A stretch of 59,006 nucleotides of DNA from an uncultured Porphyromonadaceae bacterium (GCA_902493335.1 CABUPJ010000017.1:1-59006), one strand, 5' to 3'; counted from the first letter of the stretch, positions 8,280 to 17,570 are shown. Notes: generated by a model not told the origin, from the sequence alone. Program-made: numbers and translations.

Positions 8280-9541
8280 ATACGAAAATCTATAATCGAA
8301 ATATCACCAAATCTTTACTCCCGGTTATCATTGTTGTATTGATGTTTTCCGTTGAATTAACGGCATATATTCAACGATGGATTGATAAATCGTTGGCAAG
8401 TATTCTATTATATCAGATTGTTATTGTATGTATGTTATTTTTTGCGGCTAAACGAAAGCGAGAGATAAACACAAACAATCTGATTTGGTCGGTATTATAT
8501 TTCTATCTATTATTATTATTTATAAGGCTACTGATAGACTTTGTAATTCCGGACAAAGGCTTTTTCCTATATAAAACGGCTAACACAATTTTATTCTTTT
8601 ACGTTTGTCCTATTTTGATTCCGTCCATATTTTTTAAGCAATATAGATTCGATTTCGACGTCAAGTCTGTCGCGTTTATAATTGGAGCGGTTTTGTTGTT
8701 ATGCGTAGTTTCGTCTTTAAATGATATCCTTTCGGGGCATGCAATCCAAGATAATGATGGCAGATATAGAACTGCTATTTTTTCTATTGGGTTTGGCCAA
8801 TATTCGACTACATTATTTATAATCGGGTGTTATTTGGTTTCAGTTTTAACAGGTTTTAAGCTAAGTCGAATGATAGCGTTGATATTTACAGTAGTAGGTA
8901 TTACAGGTGTTATATTCAGCGGTTCACGAGGTCCATTTATTACAACGATAACTTGTTTTGTGGTTTTTATTCTATCCCAAGTTAAGAATACAAGACGATT
9001 AATAATTGTGGTAATAGTAATCATGTTAATCATCCCATTAGCAGGCGATGTTTTAATTGATATAAATAATTATATGCGCTCGAATGGTATATACGCATTT
9101 GATAGGGTTATAAGATCGCTCTTTGAAGAAAATGGCCTTACAAATCATTCATCGGGTAGAGATAACTTATACAAAGAAGCATGGGAGTTATTTATGAGTA
9201 ATCCACTATTAGGAAATTCATATTTAATTCCAGGTAAAATATATGCTCATAATATAATTGTTGAACAGTTTATGGCAACCGGCTTATTTGGAGGTTTGGC
9301 ATTTTTAATTGTAAATATATGGGGCCTTATAAAAGGATTTAAATTAATGAAGAGAGATTTGACATTCGCAATTATTCCATTGCTTTATCTCCAATATTTT
9401 ATTTACGGATGTCTATCGGTCACAATTCTTGCATTGTTCCCATATTGGTTATTCTTATTGCTTACAATAAACAAATCAGATACAGTTTCTATTTATGAGC
9501 GAAGCAAGACCTTTGGTAAGTATAATAATACCAACGTATAA
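8276..9541 (+). CDS. Wzy-type polysaccharide polymerase, O-antigen ligase-like
   Basis: A 421-residue membrane protein with about 10-12 helices and a large periplasmic loop near residues 260-330. The segment GVIFSGSRGPFITTITCF is characteristic of the Wzy/O-antigen ligase family (Wzy_C type). It should join flipped repeat units on the periplasmic side of the inner membrane. Its start overlaps the flippase stop (ATGA), and its end overlaps the next glycosyltransferase by 47 bases. Polymerase rather than ligase is inferred from its place in a Wzx/Wzy-type cluster. Confidence 0.82.
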   Translation: MNTKIYNRNITKSLLPVIIVVLMFSVELTAYIQRWIDKSLASILLYQIVIVCMLFFAAKRKREINTNNLIWSVLYFYLLLLFIRLLIDFVIPDKGFFLYKTANTILFFYVCPILIPSIFFKQYRFDFDVKSVAFIIGAVLLLCVVSSLNDILSGHAIQDNDGRYRTAIFSIGFGQYSTTLFIIGCYLVSVLTGFKLSRMIALIFTVVGITGVIFSGSRGPFITTITCFVVFILSQVKNTRRLIIVVIVIMLIIPLAGDVLIDINNYMRSNGIYAFDRVIRSLFEENGLTNHSSGRDNLYKEAWELFMSNPLLGNSYLIPGKIYAHNIIVEQFMATGLFGGLAFLIVNIWGLIKGFKLMKRDLTFAIIPLLYLQYFIYGCLSVTILALFPYWLFLLLTINKSDTVSIYERSKTFGKYNNTNV

Positions 9542-10403
9542 AAATAGAGGCAATTTAAAGCGAGCAATAGATTCGGCGCTCAATCAGACATATTCGCCTA
9601 TAGAAGTTATTGTCGTTGATGACAATAATCCAACAGATCAATGGCGAAAAACGACCGCCGCTGAAATGGATTTTTATAAAAATGACAAAAGAGTTATTTA
9701 TATAAAACATCGTCATAATAAGAATGGAGCGGCAGCACGTAATACAGGCATAAAGGAATCGCGAGGCGCATATATCGCCTTTTTGGATGATGATGATTAC
9801 TTCAAATCGGAAAAAATAGAAATCCAAGTAAAATACTTGCAATTACATCCTGAATATCAAGCAGCCTATTCACAGTGCGAACGTGAGGGAATAATAGTTG
9901 CAAAGAATTTGCCAAGTGGTAATTTGGGGAAAGAAATATTGTTGCTTAAAACAAAATTATTCACACCAAGTTTAATCTTTAAAGCAAACGCAATAAAACA
10001 GATAAATGGTTTTGATGAGAGTTTTAATCGACATCAAGATTATGAACTGATGCTAAGATTCTTCAATGAAGGCTTTAATATTGGAGCTATACAAAAACCG
10101 TTGACAGTCATAGGAACAAATGGGGGGGAGAATATTCCGAATGCTAGAGCTATGGAGGACCTGAAAGCTAAATTTTTAAATAAATTCGATGCATATATAA
10201 CGGAAAATTCTAGCAATGATAAATTTTATCGAAATAAAGTATATGCACGAAATTATTCAGGTGTCTGTTTAAGCTATATTAAAAACGGGTATTTTTTGGA
10301 TGCATTAAGAGTAATGGTAAAGTATGCCTGGAGATCACCGTACTATTTTTTTTGTCCTCTAATTGAGACATTGAAATATCATCTTACAAAAAAGAATAAT
10401 TAA
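9495..10403 (+). CDS. GT2-family glycosyltransferase
   Basis: A 302-residue GT-A fold transferase. It starts with PLVSIIIPTYKNRGNLKRAI and has VIVVDDNNP and the metal-binding acidic run in YIAFLDDDDYF, with NGAAARNTGIKES before it. It should add one sugar to the lipid-linked repeat unit on the cytoplasmic face. Donor and acceptor cannot be read from the sequence. It overlaps the polymerase end by 47 bases in another frame, and the next gene follows 7 bases later. Confidence 0.85.
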   Translation: MSEARPLVSIIIPTYKNRGNLKRAIDSALNQTYSPIEVIVVDDNNPTDQWRKTTAAEMDFYKNDKRVIYIKHRHNKNGAAARNTGIKESRGAYIAFLDDDDYFKSEKIEIQVKYLQLHPEYQAAYSQCEREGIIVAKNLPSGNLGKEILLLKTKLFTPSLIFKANAIKQINGFDESFNRHQDYELMLRFFNEGFNIGAIQKPLTVIGTNGGENIPNARAMEDLKAKFLNKFDAYITENSSNDKFYRNKVYARNYSGVCLSYIKNGYFLDALRVMVKYAWRSPYYFFCPLIETLKYHLTKKNN

Positions 10404-10410
10404 AATAAGA

Positions 10411-11208
10411 ATGATGCGAGTTTGTGCTTTAATATCTTGTATGTATAAAACTGATACTAGAATAATTGCTGATAGTAATATTCAATCAGATGTCGTTGTA
10501 ATAAATCAATGTGACAAAAACGCGGTTGATCGTTTTACATTCATTAATAAGAATGGTGAGTTGTGTAACGCCATATTTGTATGTACTACTGAGCGTGGGC
10601 TCTCTCGATCGAGAAATATGGCAATTCAGTTTGCTCCGGATGATGCAATTTGTGTGGTATGTGATGATGATGAATTCATGGCAGATGATTATCAGGATAA
10701 AATTATAAAAGGATACGAAGATGAGCCCCAATGTGGAGCAGCACTATTTTCATTAATTAGAAAAGATGGCACGCGGAGATATCCAGAGGTAAAATATAGA
10801 CTTTCTTTTAAAGATCTATTAAAGGCAAATTCGTTACAAATTACATTTAAAAAAAATGAAGTAATCAAGAATAACATTCATTTTGATGTTAAAATGGGTT
10901 CGGGAACAGGTAATGGTGGCGGAGAGGAGAACAAGTTCCTTTTAAGTTGTAGACGAGCGGGCATTAAAATGTATTATTTCCCATATACAATAGCTACTGT
11001 ATTGCCTAGTGAAAGCCAATGGTTTTCAGGATTTAACGAGAAATTCTTTGAAAATCACGGGTGGGCATCGCGTAGGTTACTGGGCTCTTTATTAGGATTT
11101 GTCTATTTATGTTATTCAACAATGCATTTGCGATATCGATATCGTAAGGATTTAACTTCGACAAAGGTATTTCGCGCAATGATAAAAGGCTATTTTTCAC
11201 GTAGATAA
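10411..11208 (+). CDS. Probable GT2-family glycosyltransferase, divergent
   Basis: A 265-residue protein. It lacks the usual SIIIPTYN start but keeps the GT-A core: ERGLSRSRNMAIQFAPDDAICVVCDDDEFMADDY, where CDDDE is the DXD-like metal site, and GGGEENKFLLSCRRAG later. A C-terminal stretch near residues 220-240 is hydrophobic and may associate with the membrane. Position among two other GT2 genes supports a repeat-unit glycosyltransferase. The next gene starts 2 bases after its stop. Confidence 0.75.
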   Translation: MMRVCALISCMYKTDTRIIADSNIQSDVVVINQCDKNAVDRFTFINKNGELCNAIFVCTTERGLSRSRNMAIQFAPDDAICVVCDDDEFMADDYQDKIIKGYEDEPQCGAALFSLIRKDGTRRYPEVKYRLSFKDLLKANSLQITFKKNEVIKNNIHFDVKMGSGTGNGGGEENKFLLSCRRAGIKMYYFPYTIATVLPSESQWFSGFNEKFFENHGWASRRLLGSLLGFVYLCYSTMHLRYRYRKDLTSTKVFRAMIKGYFSRR

Positions 11209-11210
11209 TA

Positions 11211-12029
11211 ATGATGAAATTTTCAGTGGCAATGTGTGTGTATCATAGAGATGACCCACACGCATTTATGCAAGCGTTTAATAGTGTTACGAGACAACAG
11301 ACATTAAGACCTGATGAGGTAGTTATAGTTGTGGATGGCCCTATATATGGTGATTTGCAAGATACTATTAATGAATGTGCGAAGAACGATTATGTAAAAT
11401 TAATCAGATTGGATGAAAATTTAGGACATGCAAGCGCAAGACAAAAATCTATAGAAGAAGCTTCTAATGATATTATTGCAATAATGGATGCTGACGATAT
11501 CGCATTACCAAATAGATTTGAAAAACAAATAGATTACTTAATGAATAATCCCGGCGTAGCTGTATTGGGTGGACAAATATCAGAGTTTATAGATACACCG
11601 GAAAACATTATTGGATATAGGGTAGTTCCGACTGAACATTGTGATATCGAAAAGCGATTAGGATCAAGATGCCCGTTTAATCAAGTAAGTGTTATGCTAT
11701 TAAGATCGGCTGTGATGGCTGTCGGCGGATATAAAGATTGGTATTGCAATGAGGATTATTACTTGTGGTTGCGGTTGGCCTTAGCAGAATATCAGTTTGC
11801 TAATTTAAAAGAAGTCTTGGTAAATGTTCGTGTAGGAAAAGAAATGTATCAACGTCGTGGGGGATGGAAATACTTCAAAAGCGAAGCTCGTTTACAAGGT
11901 TATATGGTGTCTCATAATATAATTTCCCCTATTCGATATTTATATAATGTCTTTGGCCGCTTTATTATTCAGGTAGTACTGCCCAATAATATACGCAGTT
12001 TTGTATTTCAAAAATTATTTAGGAAATAA
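11211..12029 (+). CDS. GT2-family glycosyltransferase, AmsE-like
   Basis: A 272-residue GT-A transferase of the amylovoran AmsE type: FSVAMCVYHRDDPHAF, the unusual long spacing before DEVVIVVDGP, then LGHASARQKSIEEASNDIIAIMDADDI and CNEDYYLWLRLAL. DADD is the metal site. Members of this type transfer galactose or related sugars in exopolysaccharide repeat units; the sugar here is unknown. Start is one of two adjacent ATG codons (11211 or 11214). Confidence 0.85.
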   Translation: MMKFSVAMCVYHRDDPHAFMQAFNSVTRQQTLRPDEVVIVVDGPIYGDLQDTINECAKNDYVKLIRLDENLGHASARQKSIEEASNDIIAIMDADDIALPNRFEKQIDYLMNNPGVAVLGGQISEFIDTPENIIGYRVVPTEHCDIEKRLGSRCPFNQVSVMLLRSAVMAVGGYKDWYCNEDYYLWLRLALAEYQFANLKEVLVNVRVGKEMYQRRGGWKYFKSEARLQGYMVSHNIISPIRYLYNVFGRFIIQVVLPNNIRSFVFQKLFRK

Positions 12030-12053
12030 AATCTCTGCTTATTACATAATTAT

Positions 12054-13109
12054 ATGATGAAGAAAGCTAATTCAAAAATTGAACAATACATAGACATAGT
12101 ATTACCATGGGTTGATGATTCAGATCCGGTATGGAAAGCAGAAAGAGCTAAGTATTTGGGAGAATTCCATGAGAAGAAGTCCAATCTTTCTCATTATTTT
12201 AGAGACTGGGACACACTGAGGTATGTTTTTCGCAGCATCGAGAAAAACATGCCATGGGTACGAAAAGTCCATTTCTTAACATGCGGGCATTTACCGAAAT
12301 GGATGAACACTGATGCACAAAAATTATGTTTTCATAAACATACAGATTTTTTTGCACAGAGGACTGCATTACCTACTTTCAGCGCGCGTCCTATCGAGAT
12401 GAATTTGATGAATATTCCGGACTTAGCGGAACAGTTCGTTTATTTCAACGATGATACTGTTGTGATGCAACCAATAGGTCCGGACCGATTTTTCAAGGAT
12501 GAGCTGCCGATTGACTATCTTGTACTCGACATTCCTCGCGGTGGTTGGCTATATGACAAAATCCGCGTGAAAGACCCTTATGTTCAAACAGTCAAAAATT
12601 CGATAAAATTACTCAACAATGTCTATCCGTTAGCTCATTTGCGCTCGAATTCGCCTAAGTTGTTTTTCGATCCCTCATATAAGGCCTCAGACAGAATGAG
12701 AAATCGAATCTTGTCTTTAATTGGCAAGTATAAATGGATTAAAGTTAATCACAATCCACAACCATTCTTATTGTCAAATCTCAAGGAGTGCGAGAATCTA
12801 TTCCCCGATGAGATAGCGGCAACTCGCACTCACCGTTTTCGCGAATATACTGATTTGAATCAATATTTATTCAGGGATATTGCTCTGATGTCAGGAAGAT
12901 TCTATCCGCATTATTTTGACGATGACCATTGTATAGTGCTTGCATCTATAAAACACTATACTGAAGAGAGGCATTATCTCAGCGAAAAGAATTTCATTTG
13001 CCTGAATGACACGCAATTCTTATCAAGCGAAGAATATCCTCGTCTTCGTGAAATGGTCATCGAAGACATGGAAGCTGCTTTCCCGAAAAAATCTTCTTTT
13101 GAAAAATAA
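12054..13109 (+). CDS. Stealth-family sugar-phosphate transferase
   Basis: A 351-residue protein with the conserved regions of the Stealth family in order: CR1 IDIVLPWVDDSDPVW near the N-terminus, CR2 RDWDTLRYVFRSIEKNMPWV through FVYFNDDTVV, and later regions with HNPQPFL and HYFDDDHC. Stealth proteins are hexose-1-phosphate transferases that build phosphodiester-linked capsules and relate to human GNPTAB. Its presence predicts a sugar phosphate, as bridge or side group, in the locus A glycan. Its stop overlaps the next start by one base (TAATG), so translation is coupled. Confidence 0.88.
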   Translation: MMKKANSKIEQYIDIVLPWVDDSDPVWKAERAKYLGEFHEKKSNLSHYFRDWDTLRYVFRSIEKNMPWVRKVHFLTCGHLPKWMNTDAQKLCFHKHTDFFAQRTALPTFSARPIEMNLMNIPDLAEQFVYFNDDTVVMQPIGPDRFFKDELPIDYLVLDIPRGGWLYDKIRVKDPYVQTVKNSIKLLNNVYPLAHLRSNSPKLFFDPSYKASDRMRNRILSLIGKYKWIKVNHNPQPFLLSNLKECENLFPDEIAATRTHRFREYTDLNQYLFRDIALMSGRFYPHYFDDDHCIVLASIKHYTEERHYLSEKNFICLNDTQFLSSEEYPRLREMVIEDMEAAFPKKSSFEK

Positions 13110-13720
13110 TGTCACTTAAATTCATTTTTGACCGGCTGATGGCTCTCATCGGACTGGTGGTGCTATGGCCGGTGCTGTTGATAGTGGCGGTTCTTATTCG
13201 GGTGAAGATGCCGGGGGGCCCGGTGATTTTCAAGCAGAAACGCGTTGGTCGCAAAGGCAAACTGTTTACTATGTATAAGTTCCGCTCGATGACTGTCGGT
13301 CATGGCGGCAGTTCGGTTTCGGTGGCTGGCGAGAGCCGCATAACGCCGTTAGGTGCTAAGCTGCGTCATTATAAACTCGATGAGCTGCCTGAATTATGGA
13401 ATGTTCTTACCGGCGATATGAGCTTTGTAGGGCCGAGGCCAGATGTGCCTGGCTATGCCGATCAGCTCAGGGGCGACGAAAGGGAAGTACTGAAGCTTCG
13501 CCCCGGTATCACCGGTCCGGCATCGCTTAAATACCGCGATGAGGAGGATTTGCTGGCTCTTCAGCCAGACCCGCAGAAATATAATGATGAGGTGATATTT
13601 CCTGACAAGGTGAGGATAAACCTCTATTATCTGCATCACTATTCCTTCGTAAAAGACATTGAAATGATATTCTGCACCGTTCTCGGCCGCAAGATGAAAT
13701 ATAACAATGAAATAATATAA
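13109..13720 (+). CDS. Initiating sugar transferase, PglC-like polyprenol-phosphate glycosyl-1-phosphate transferase
   Basis: A 203-residue monotopic phosphoglycosyl transferase. One hydrophobic re-entrant helix (about residues 9-32) is followed by GGPVIFKQKRVGRKGKLFTMYKFRSM, the catalytic Asp-Glu in KLDELPELWNVL, and MSFVGPRPDVPGY. It transfers a sugar 1-phosphate to undecaprenyl phosphate and so starts repeat-unit assembly. The PglE-like aminotransferase next door suggests that the first sugar is a 4-amino-6-deoxy sugar such as a bacillosamine derivative. Base composition returns to GC-rich here. Confidence 0.88.
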   Translation: MSLKFIFDRLMALIGLVVLWPVLLIVAVLIRVKMPGGPVIFKQKRVGRKGKLFTMYKFRSMTVGHGGSSVSVAGESRITPLGAKLRHYKLDELPELWNVLTGDMSFVGPRPDVPGYADQLRGDEREVLKLRPGITGPASLKYRDEEDLLALQPDPQKYNDEVIFPDKVRINLYYLHHYSFVKDIEMIFCTVLGRKMKYNNEII

Positions 13721-13724
13721 AATT

Positions 13725-14996
13725 ATGGCTGATAATAACCGTATTTTACTTTGTCTGGCTCACATGAGCGGCAAGGAACAGGAATTTATAAAAGAGGCCT
13801 TTGATACTAACTGGGTTGTTCCTCTTGGACCCAACGTCAATGGTTTTGAGAAAGACCTCGAAGAGTTTGTCAACAAGTGTACTGACGGCAACGGTCCTCT
13901 CGAAAAGAAGGTTGTTGCGTTGTCTGCTGGTACAGCTGCGGTGCATCTGGCGCTGATCGCATGCGGCGTAAAAGCGGGTGACGAAGTGATTGTTCAATCG
14001 TTCACCTTCTGCGCTTCGAGCCACCCCGTCACTTATCTCGGCGCAACTCCTGTGTTTGTTGATTCAGAAAAAGACACATGGAATATGGAGCCCGATCTTC
14101 TTGAAGAGGCCATAAAAGACCGCATAGCCAAGACGGGCCGAAAGCCGAAAGCAATCATTCCGGTTGCGCTCTACGGCATGCCGTACAGGATTGACCGCAT
14201 CATGGAGATTGCCAACCGCTACGGGGTTCCCGTCATCGAAGATGCCGCCGAGGGCTTCGGCTCGCGCTTCAACGGTCAGGTTCTCGGCTCTTTCGGAGAA
14301 TATGGCGTGCTGTCGTTCAATGGCAACAAGATGATCACCACCTCAGGCGGTGGCGCTCTGATTTGCCCCGACGAAGAATCTTGGCGCAAGATTATGTGGT
14401 ATGCAACTCAGGCTCGCGAGTCTTACCCCTACTACCAGCACGAGGCTATCGGCTACAATTACCGCATGTCAAACATTTGCGCCGGAATCGGTCGTGGTCA
14501 GATGACGGTCGCTGACGAGCATATCGCCCATCACCGTCATGTACAGGCTTTGTATGAAGAGCTACTGAAAGATGTCAAAGGCATTAAGATGCACACAGCA
14601 CCTTCGCCTGAATTTGACTCGAATTATTGGCTCTGCACAGCCACACTTGACCCGGAAGTACACATCAAGGGACAGGAAAATGCTTATGCCGAGGTAATAA
14701 CCGGTGCCGTAGGCGGCGCAGCCGGTGTAACACATGCCACCAAGTCGGCACACACCGACCTCGAGCCAAACGCCTCAGTCGAGGCATTGCGTCTGGCGCT
14801 TGACGCCGCCGGCATCGAATCACGCCCTCTGTGGAAGCCGATGCACAAACAGCCGGTCTACAAAGATGCGCCCGCTTACGTCAACGGTGTGAGCGAATCA
14901 CTCTTCAAAGTCGGCATATGTCTTCCTGCTGGCCCCTGGGTCTCTGACGACGATGTAAGATATATCGTCGAAAACATCAAGGCCAATATTCTTTAA
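13725..14996 (+). CDS. DegT/DnrJ/EryC1/StrS-type sugar aminotransferase, PglE-like
   Basis: A 423-residue PLP enzyme of fold type I. The PLP lysine is Lys202 in SFNGNKMITTSGGG; ALSAGTAAVHLAL binds the cofactor phosphate and VIEDAAEGFGS holds the ring-binding Asp. Family members transaminate UDP-4-keto-6-deoxy sugars. Internal sequence at about residues 310-345 is longer than in many relatives. It is the last gene of locus A, 4 bases after the PglC-like transferase, and is followed by a strong terminator. The acetyltransferase (PglD) and 4,6-dehydratase (PglF) that usually accompany it are not in this locus. Confidence 0.88.
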   Translation: MADNNRILLCLAHMSGKEQEFIKEAFDTNWVVPLGPNVNGFEKDLEEFVNKCTDGNGPLEKKVVALSAGTAAVHLALIACGVKAGDEVIVQSFTFCASSHPVTYLGATPVFVDSEKDTWNMEPDLLEEAIKDRIAKTGRKPKAIIPVALYGMPYRIDRIMEIANRYGVPVIEDAAEGFGSRFNGQVLGSFGEYGVLSFNGNKMITTSGGGALICPDEESWRKIMWYATQARESYPYYQHEAIGYNYRMSNICAGIGRGQMTVADEHIAHHRHVQALYEELLKDVKGIKMHTAPSPEFDSNYWLCTATLDPEVHIKGQENAYAEVITGAVGGAAGVTHATKSAHTDLEPNASVEALRLALDAAGIESRPLWKPMHKQPVYKDAPAYVNGVSESLFKVGICLPAGPWVSDDDVRYIVENIKANIL

Positions 14997-15018
14997 ATTT
15001 TCTGCTGATTTTTATATA

Positions 15019-15063
15019 GCGCAGCCCCGCATGCAATCAACGTGCGGGGCTGCGCGTTTTTTT
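15019..15063 (+). terminator. Strong intrinsic terminator of locus A
   Basis: GCGCAGCCCCGCATG (15019-15033) pairs with CGTGCGGGGCTGCGC (15041-15055), one G-T pair, followed by eight T. It ends the + strand operon; the next genes lie on the minus strand. Confidence 0.92.
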
Positions 15064-15093
15064 GCGGATGGGGCGGTGGTCGGCGGGGAGGGG

Positions 15094-15618
15094 TCAGACA
15101 AAGAGGCGCTGCATGATGATGACGTCATGGTAGCGGCTGTCGTATTTGATCCATGAGCGCAGACGTCCGGCGCTGCTGAAGCCGCAGTGTCGGAAGATGG
15201 CGAGTGACGCGACATTGCCGACGGCGACGAAGGCTGCTATCTGGTGCAGCCCGATGACGGCGCGGCCATAGTCGGCCATGAGGCCGAGGGCTTCGCTGCC
15301 GTAGCCTTGTCGACGGCTGGCTTCGGCGATGTATATGGCGGCGAAGGCTCTGAGGTCGCGCGGGTCGAAGTCATAGAGGTCGATGGCGCCGATGGCGCGA
15401 CCCGATGCTGTCTCCTCGATGACGAGACGCAACTGTCGGGCGGCATAGATGTCGGCGTCATAGCTCTCGATATAGTCGTGGAGCTGTCGTCGCGAGAGGG
15501 GGGCGCGGGTTGAGGCGACGCCCCATGCCGAGCTGTCGTTTTCCCAGATATACAGGCTGTCGAGGTCAGCCGGTTCGACGGGGCGGAGTGTCAGGCGTGG
15601 GCCTGTGAGAGGTGTCAT
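15094..15618 (-). CDS. GNAT-family N-acetyltransferase, RimJ/RimL-like
   Basis: A 174-residue acetyltransferase. The start LTGPRLTLRPVEPADLDSLY and the acetyl-CoA motif ASRRQGYGSEALGLMADYG identify the GNAT fold, followed by VGNVASLAIFRHCGF. Relatives acetylate protein N-termini, amino sugars or polyamines; the substrate is unknown. It is the third gene of a minus-strand operon, overlapping recR by 4 bases (ATGA). Confidence 0.85.
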   Translation of the reverse strand: MTPLTGPRLTLRPVEPADLDSLYIWENDSSAWGVASTRAPLSRRQLHDYIESYDADIYAARQLRLVIEETASGRAIGAIDLYDFDPRDLRAFAAIYIAEASRRQGYGSEALGLMADYGRAVIGLHQIAAFVAVGNVASLAIFRHCGFSSAGRLRSWIKYDSRYHDVIIMQRLFV

Positions 15619-16244
15619 TGTCTGAAGGTGTCGTTGAAGGGTATACGGTTGATGAGCGAGCGGCCGAGGGTGATTTCGTCGGTGTATTCGATTTCGTTGC
15701 CGACAGAGACGCCGCGCGCGAGCTGGGTTATTCTGACGGGGAGAGAGGCGAGACGGCGGAAGATGTAGTAGTTTGTGGTATCGCCTTCCATCGTGGCGCT
15801 CAGGGCGAGAATGATTTCGTCGACGCCGCCTGCGGCTACGCGTTCGACAAGCGAGGCTATCTCGAGGCTGTCGGGGCCTATGCCGTCGACGGGTGAGATG
15901 AGGCCGCCGAGCACATGATAGACGCCGTTGAAACTTGAGGTGTTTTCGATGCTCATGACGTCTTTGACGTTTTCGACGACGCAGACGGTGCGGCTGTCAC
16001 GCAATGGCGAACTGCAGACGGGACAAAGCTCGGTCTCGCTGATGTTGTGGCACTGGCGGCAGTATCTGACTTCATGGCGCAGTCGGGTGAGGGCGTTGCT
16101 GAGGTTGTCGGTCTCGCGCTCGTCGCGACGGAGCAGGTGCAGGGCCAGACGCAGGGCTGTCTTGCGGCCGACGCCCGGCAGCCGTGAGAGCTCGGTGACG
16201 GCTTCCTCGAGCAGGCTTGATGTGAAAGGGCGCTCTTCCATCAC
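15615..16244 (-). CDS. recR: Recombination mediator RecR
   Basis: A 209-residue protein with the full RecR layout: helix-hairpin-helix (LSRLPGVGRKTALRLALHLL, residues 19-38), a C4 zinc finger (Cys62, Cys65, Cys74, Cys77) and a Toprim domain from residue about 85 with VVENVKDVMSIE and VDEIILALSATMEGDTTNYY. With RecO and RecF it loads RecA onto gapped DNA. It overlaps the CobW-type gene upstream and the GNAT gene downstream by 4 bases each, so the three form one operon. Confidence 0.96.
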   Translation of the reverse strand: MMEERPFTSSLLEEAVTELSRLPGVGRKTALRLALHLLRRDERETDNLSNALTRLRHEVRYCRQCHNISETELCPVCSSPLRDSRTVCVVENVKDVMSIENTSSFNGVYHVLGGLISPVDGIGPDSLEIASLVERVAAGGVDEIILALSATMEGDTTNYYIFRRLASLPVRITQLARGVSVGNEIEYTDEITLGRSLINRIPFNDTFRQ

Positions 16245-17482
16245 ACGAGACAGGCGTCAAGGGCTTTTGTGATGGCCTCACGGTCGAGGTCGCGGCCAAT
16301 GAAGACTATTTTTTGCATGCGGTCGCCGTATTCGGGATCCCAGTCGCGCACGAGTCCGGGTTCGGCGGCCATGATCTGCCGGAGTTCGTCAGCCGGGGCG
16401 GTGGCATACCAGTAGCCGGCTTCGGTGAGGTTTTTCTGAGAGCCTGCCTGCTCGAACAGTACCGACATGTTGCGGTTCTGGCTGAAGTAGACGACACCTT
16501 TGGCGCGGATGACGTTCTTGGGCCATGACCGGGCGATGAAGCGGTCGAATTTGTTGAAATCGAATGCCGGGCGGCGATAGTAGACGAAGGTGCCGATGCC
16601 ATATTCCTCGGCCTCGCCGTGGTCATGGTCGTGATGATGTTCATGGTCATGATCGTGATCGTGATGGTGCTCATGTCCGTGATGTCCGTGGGCGTGGTGA
16701 TGGTCATGTTCGTCGTTATCGTCGTCGTCATCGTCATCATCAACATCTTCTTCGTGGCCTTCTATGCCGCGGACCCATGCTGCCGACGTGGCGACACGCT
16801 CGAAGTCGAACATTCGGGTGTTGAGTATGTCGTCGAGGTCGATGCGGGCGTAGTCGCACTCGATGATGCGCGCAGCGGGCTGTATGGCGCGGATGATGGC
16901 CTTGAGGTGTTCGGCCTCGTCACGGCTGACTTCTGATATCTTGTTGAGCAGGATGATGTTGCAGAATTCAATCTGTTCGATGACGAGGCGCTCGATGTCT
17001 TCGTCGTCTATGTCGGGGCGTGTGAGACTGTCGCCGCAGCCGAATTCGTCTTTGAGTCTGAGGGCGTCGACGACGGTGACGATGCAATCGAGACGCGGCA
17101 CGGTATCTTCGGGGCGTGCCATGGTCTGCATGGCATCGATGGTGCGGGCTATTGGCTGGGGCTCGCAGATGCCGCTTGCTTCGACGACGATATAGTCGAA
17201 GCGGTCAGACTGGACGAGTTCGGCGAGCTGTTTGATGAGGTCGGTCTTGAGTGTGCAGCAGATGCAGCCGTTCTGGAGAGCGACGAGGTCGCCCGATTGG
17301 TCCTGGCCCACGATGCCGCCTTTCTGTATCAGGGAGGCGTCGATGTTGACCTCGCCGATGTCGTTGACGATGACTGCGAAGCGTATGCCGCGGCGGTTGC
17401 TGAGGATATTGTTGAGGAGGGTTGTCTTGCCGCTGCCGAGATAACCGGTCAGCAGCAGTACGGGTATGTCTTTTCGTGCCAT
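16241..17482 (-). CDS. CobW/COG0523-type metallochaperone GTPase
   Basis: A 413-residue G3E GTPase. Walker A is GYLGSGKTT (residues 13-21); the metal-binding CxCC motif is at Cys73, Cys75 and Cys76 (NGCICC), and LLNK is the guanine-specificity element. Residues 243-288 are a low-complexity run of Asp and His that probably chelates zinc or nickel. The C-terminal CobW_C domain follows. Family members deliver metals such as zinc to client proteins. It is first in the operon with recR and the GNAT gene. Which metal is unknown. Confidence 0.88.
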   Translation of the reverse strand: MARKDIPVLLLTGYLGSGKTTLLNNILSNRRGIRFAVIVNDIGEVNIDASLIQKGGIVGQDQSGDLVALQNGCICCTLKTDLIKQLAELVQSDRFDYIVVEASGICEPQPIARTIDAMQTMARPEDTVPRLDCIVTVVDALRLKDEFGCGDSLTRPDIDDEDIERLVIEQIEFCNIILLNKISEVSRDEAEHLKAIIRAIQPAARIIECDYARIDLDDILNTRMFDFERVATSAAWVRGIEGHEEDVDDDDDDDDNDEHDHHHAHGHHGHEHHHDHDHDHEHHHDHDHGEAEEYGIGTFVYYRRPAFDFNKFDRFIARSWPKNVIRAKGVVYFSQNRNMSVLFEQAGSQKNLTEAGYWYATAPADELRQIMAAEPGLVRDWDPEYGDRMQKIVFIGRDLDREAITKALDACLV

Positions 17483-17504
17483 TTTCGTAGTAATTTAGGT
17501 ATTA

Positions 17505-17536
17505 CAAAATTACTAAATCGATGCCTTAGCGGCAAA
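17505..17536 (-). promoter_or_regulatory. Promoter of the CobW-type GTPase-recR-GNAT operon
   Basis: On the minus strand: TTTG (17536-17533), 20 bases, TAATTTTG (17512-17505), about 20 bases before the start codon. No Zur-like palindrome is obvious around it. Confidence 0.7.
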
Positions 17537-17570
17537 TTAATAAACGTTAAGAGCCGTTCGGACTATTGTG

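Noticed and set aside
16619..16936. Repetitive Val/Met-rich and Asp-rich frames on the + strand
   Set aside because: They are antisense or frame-shifted readings of the Asp/His codon run in the CobW-type GTPase gene.
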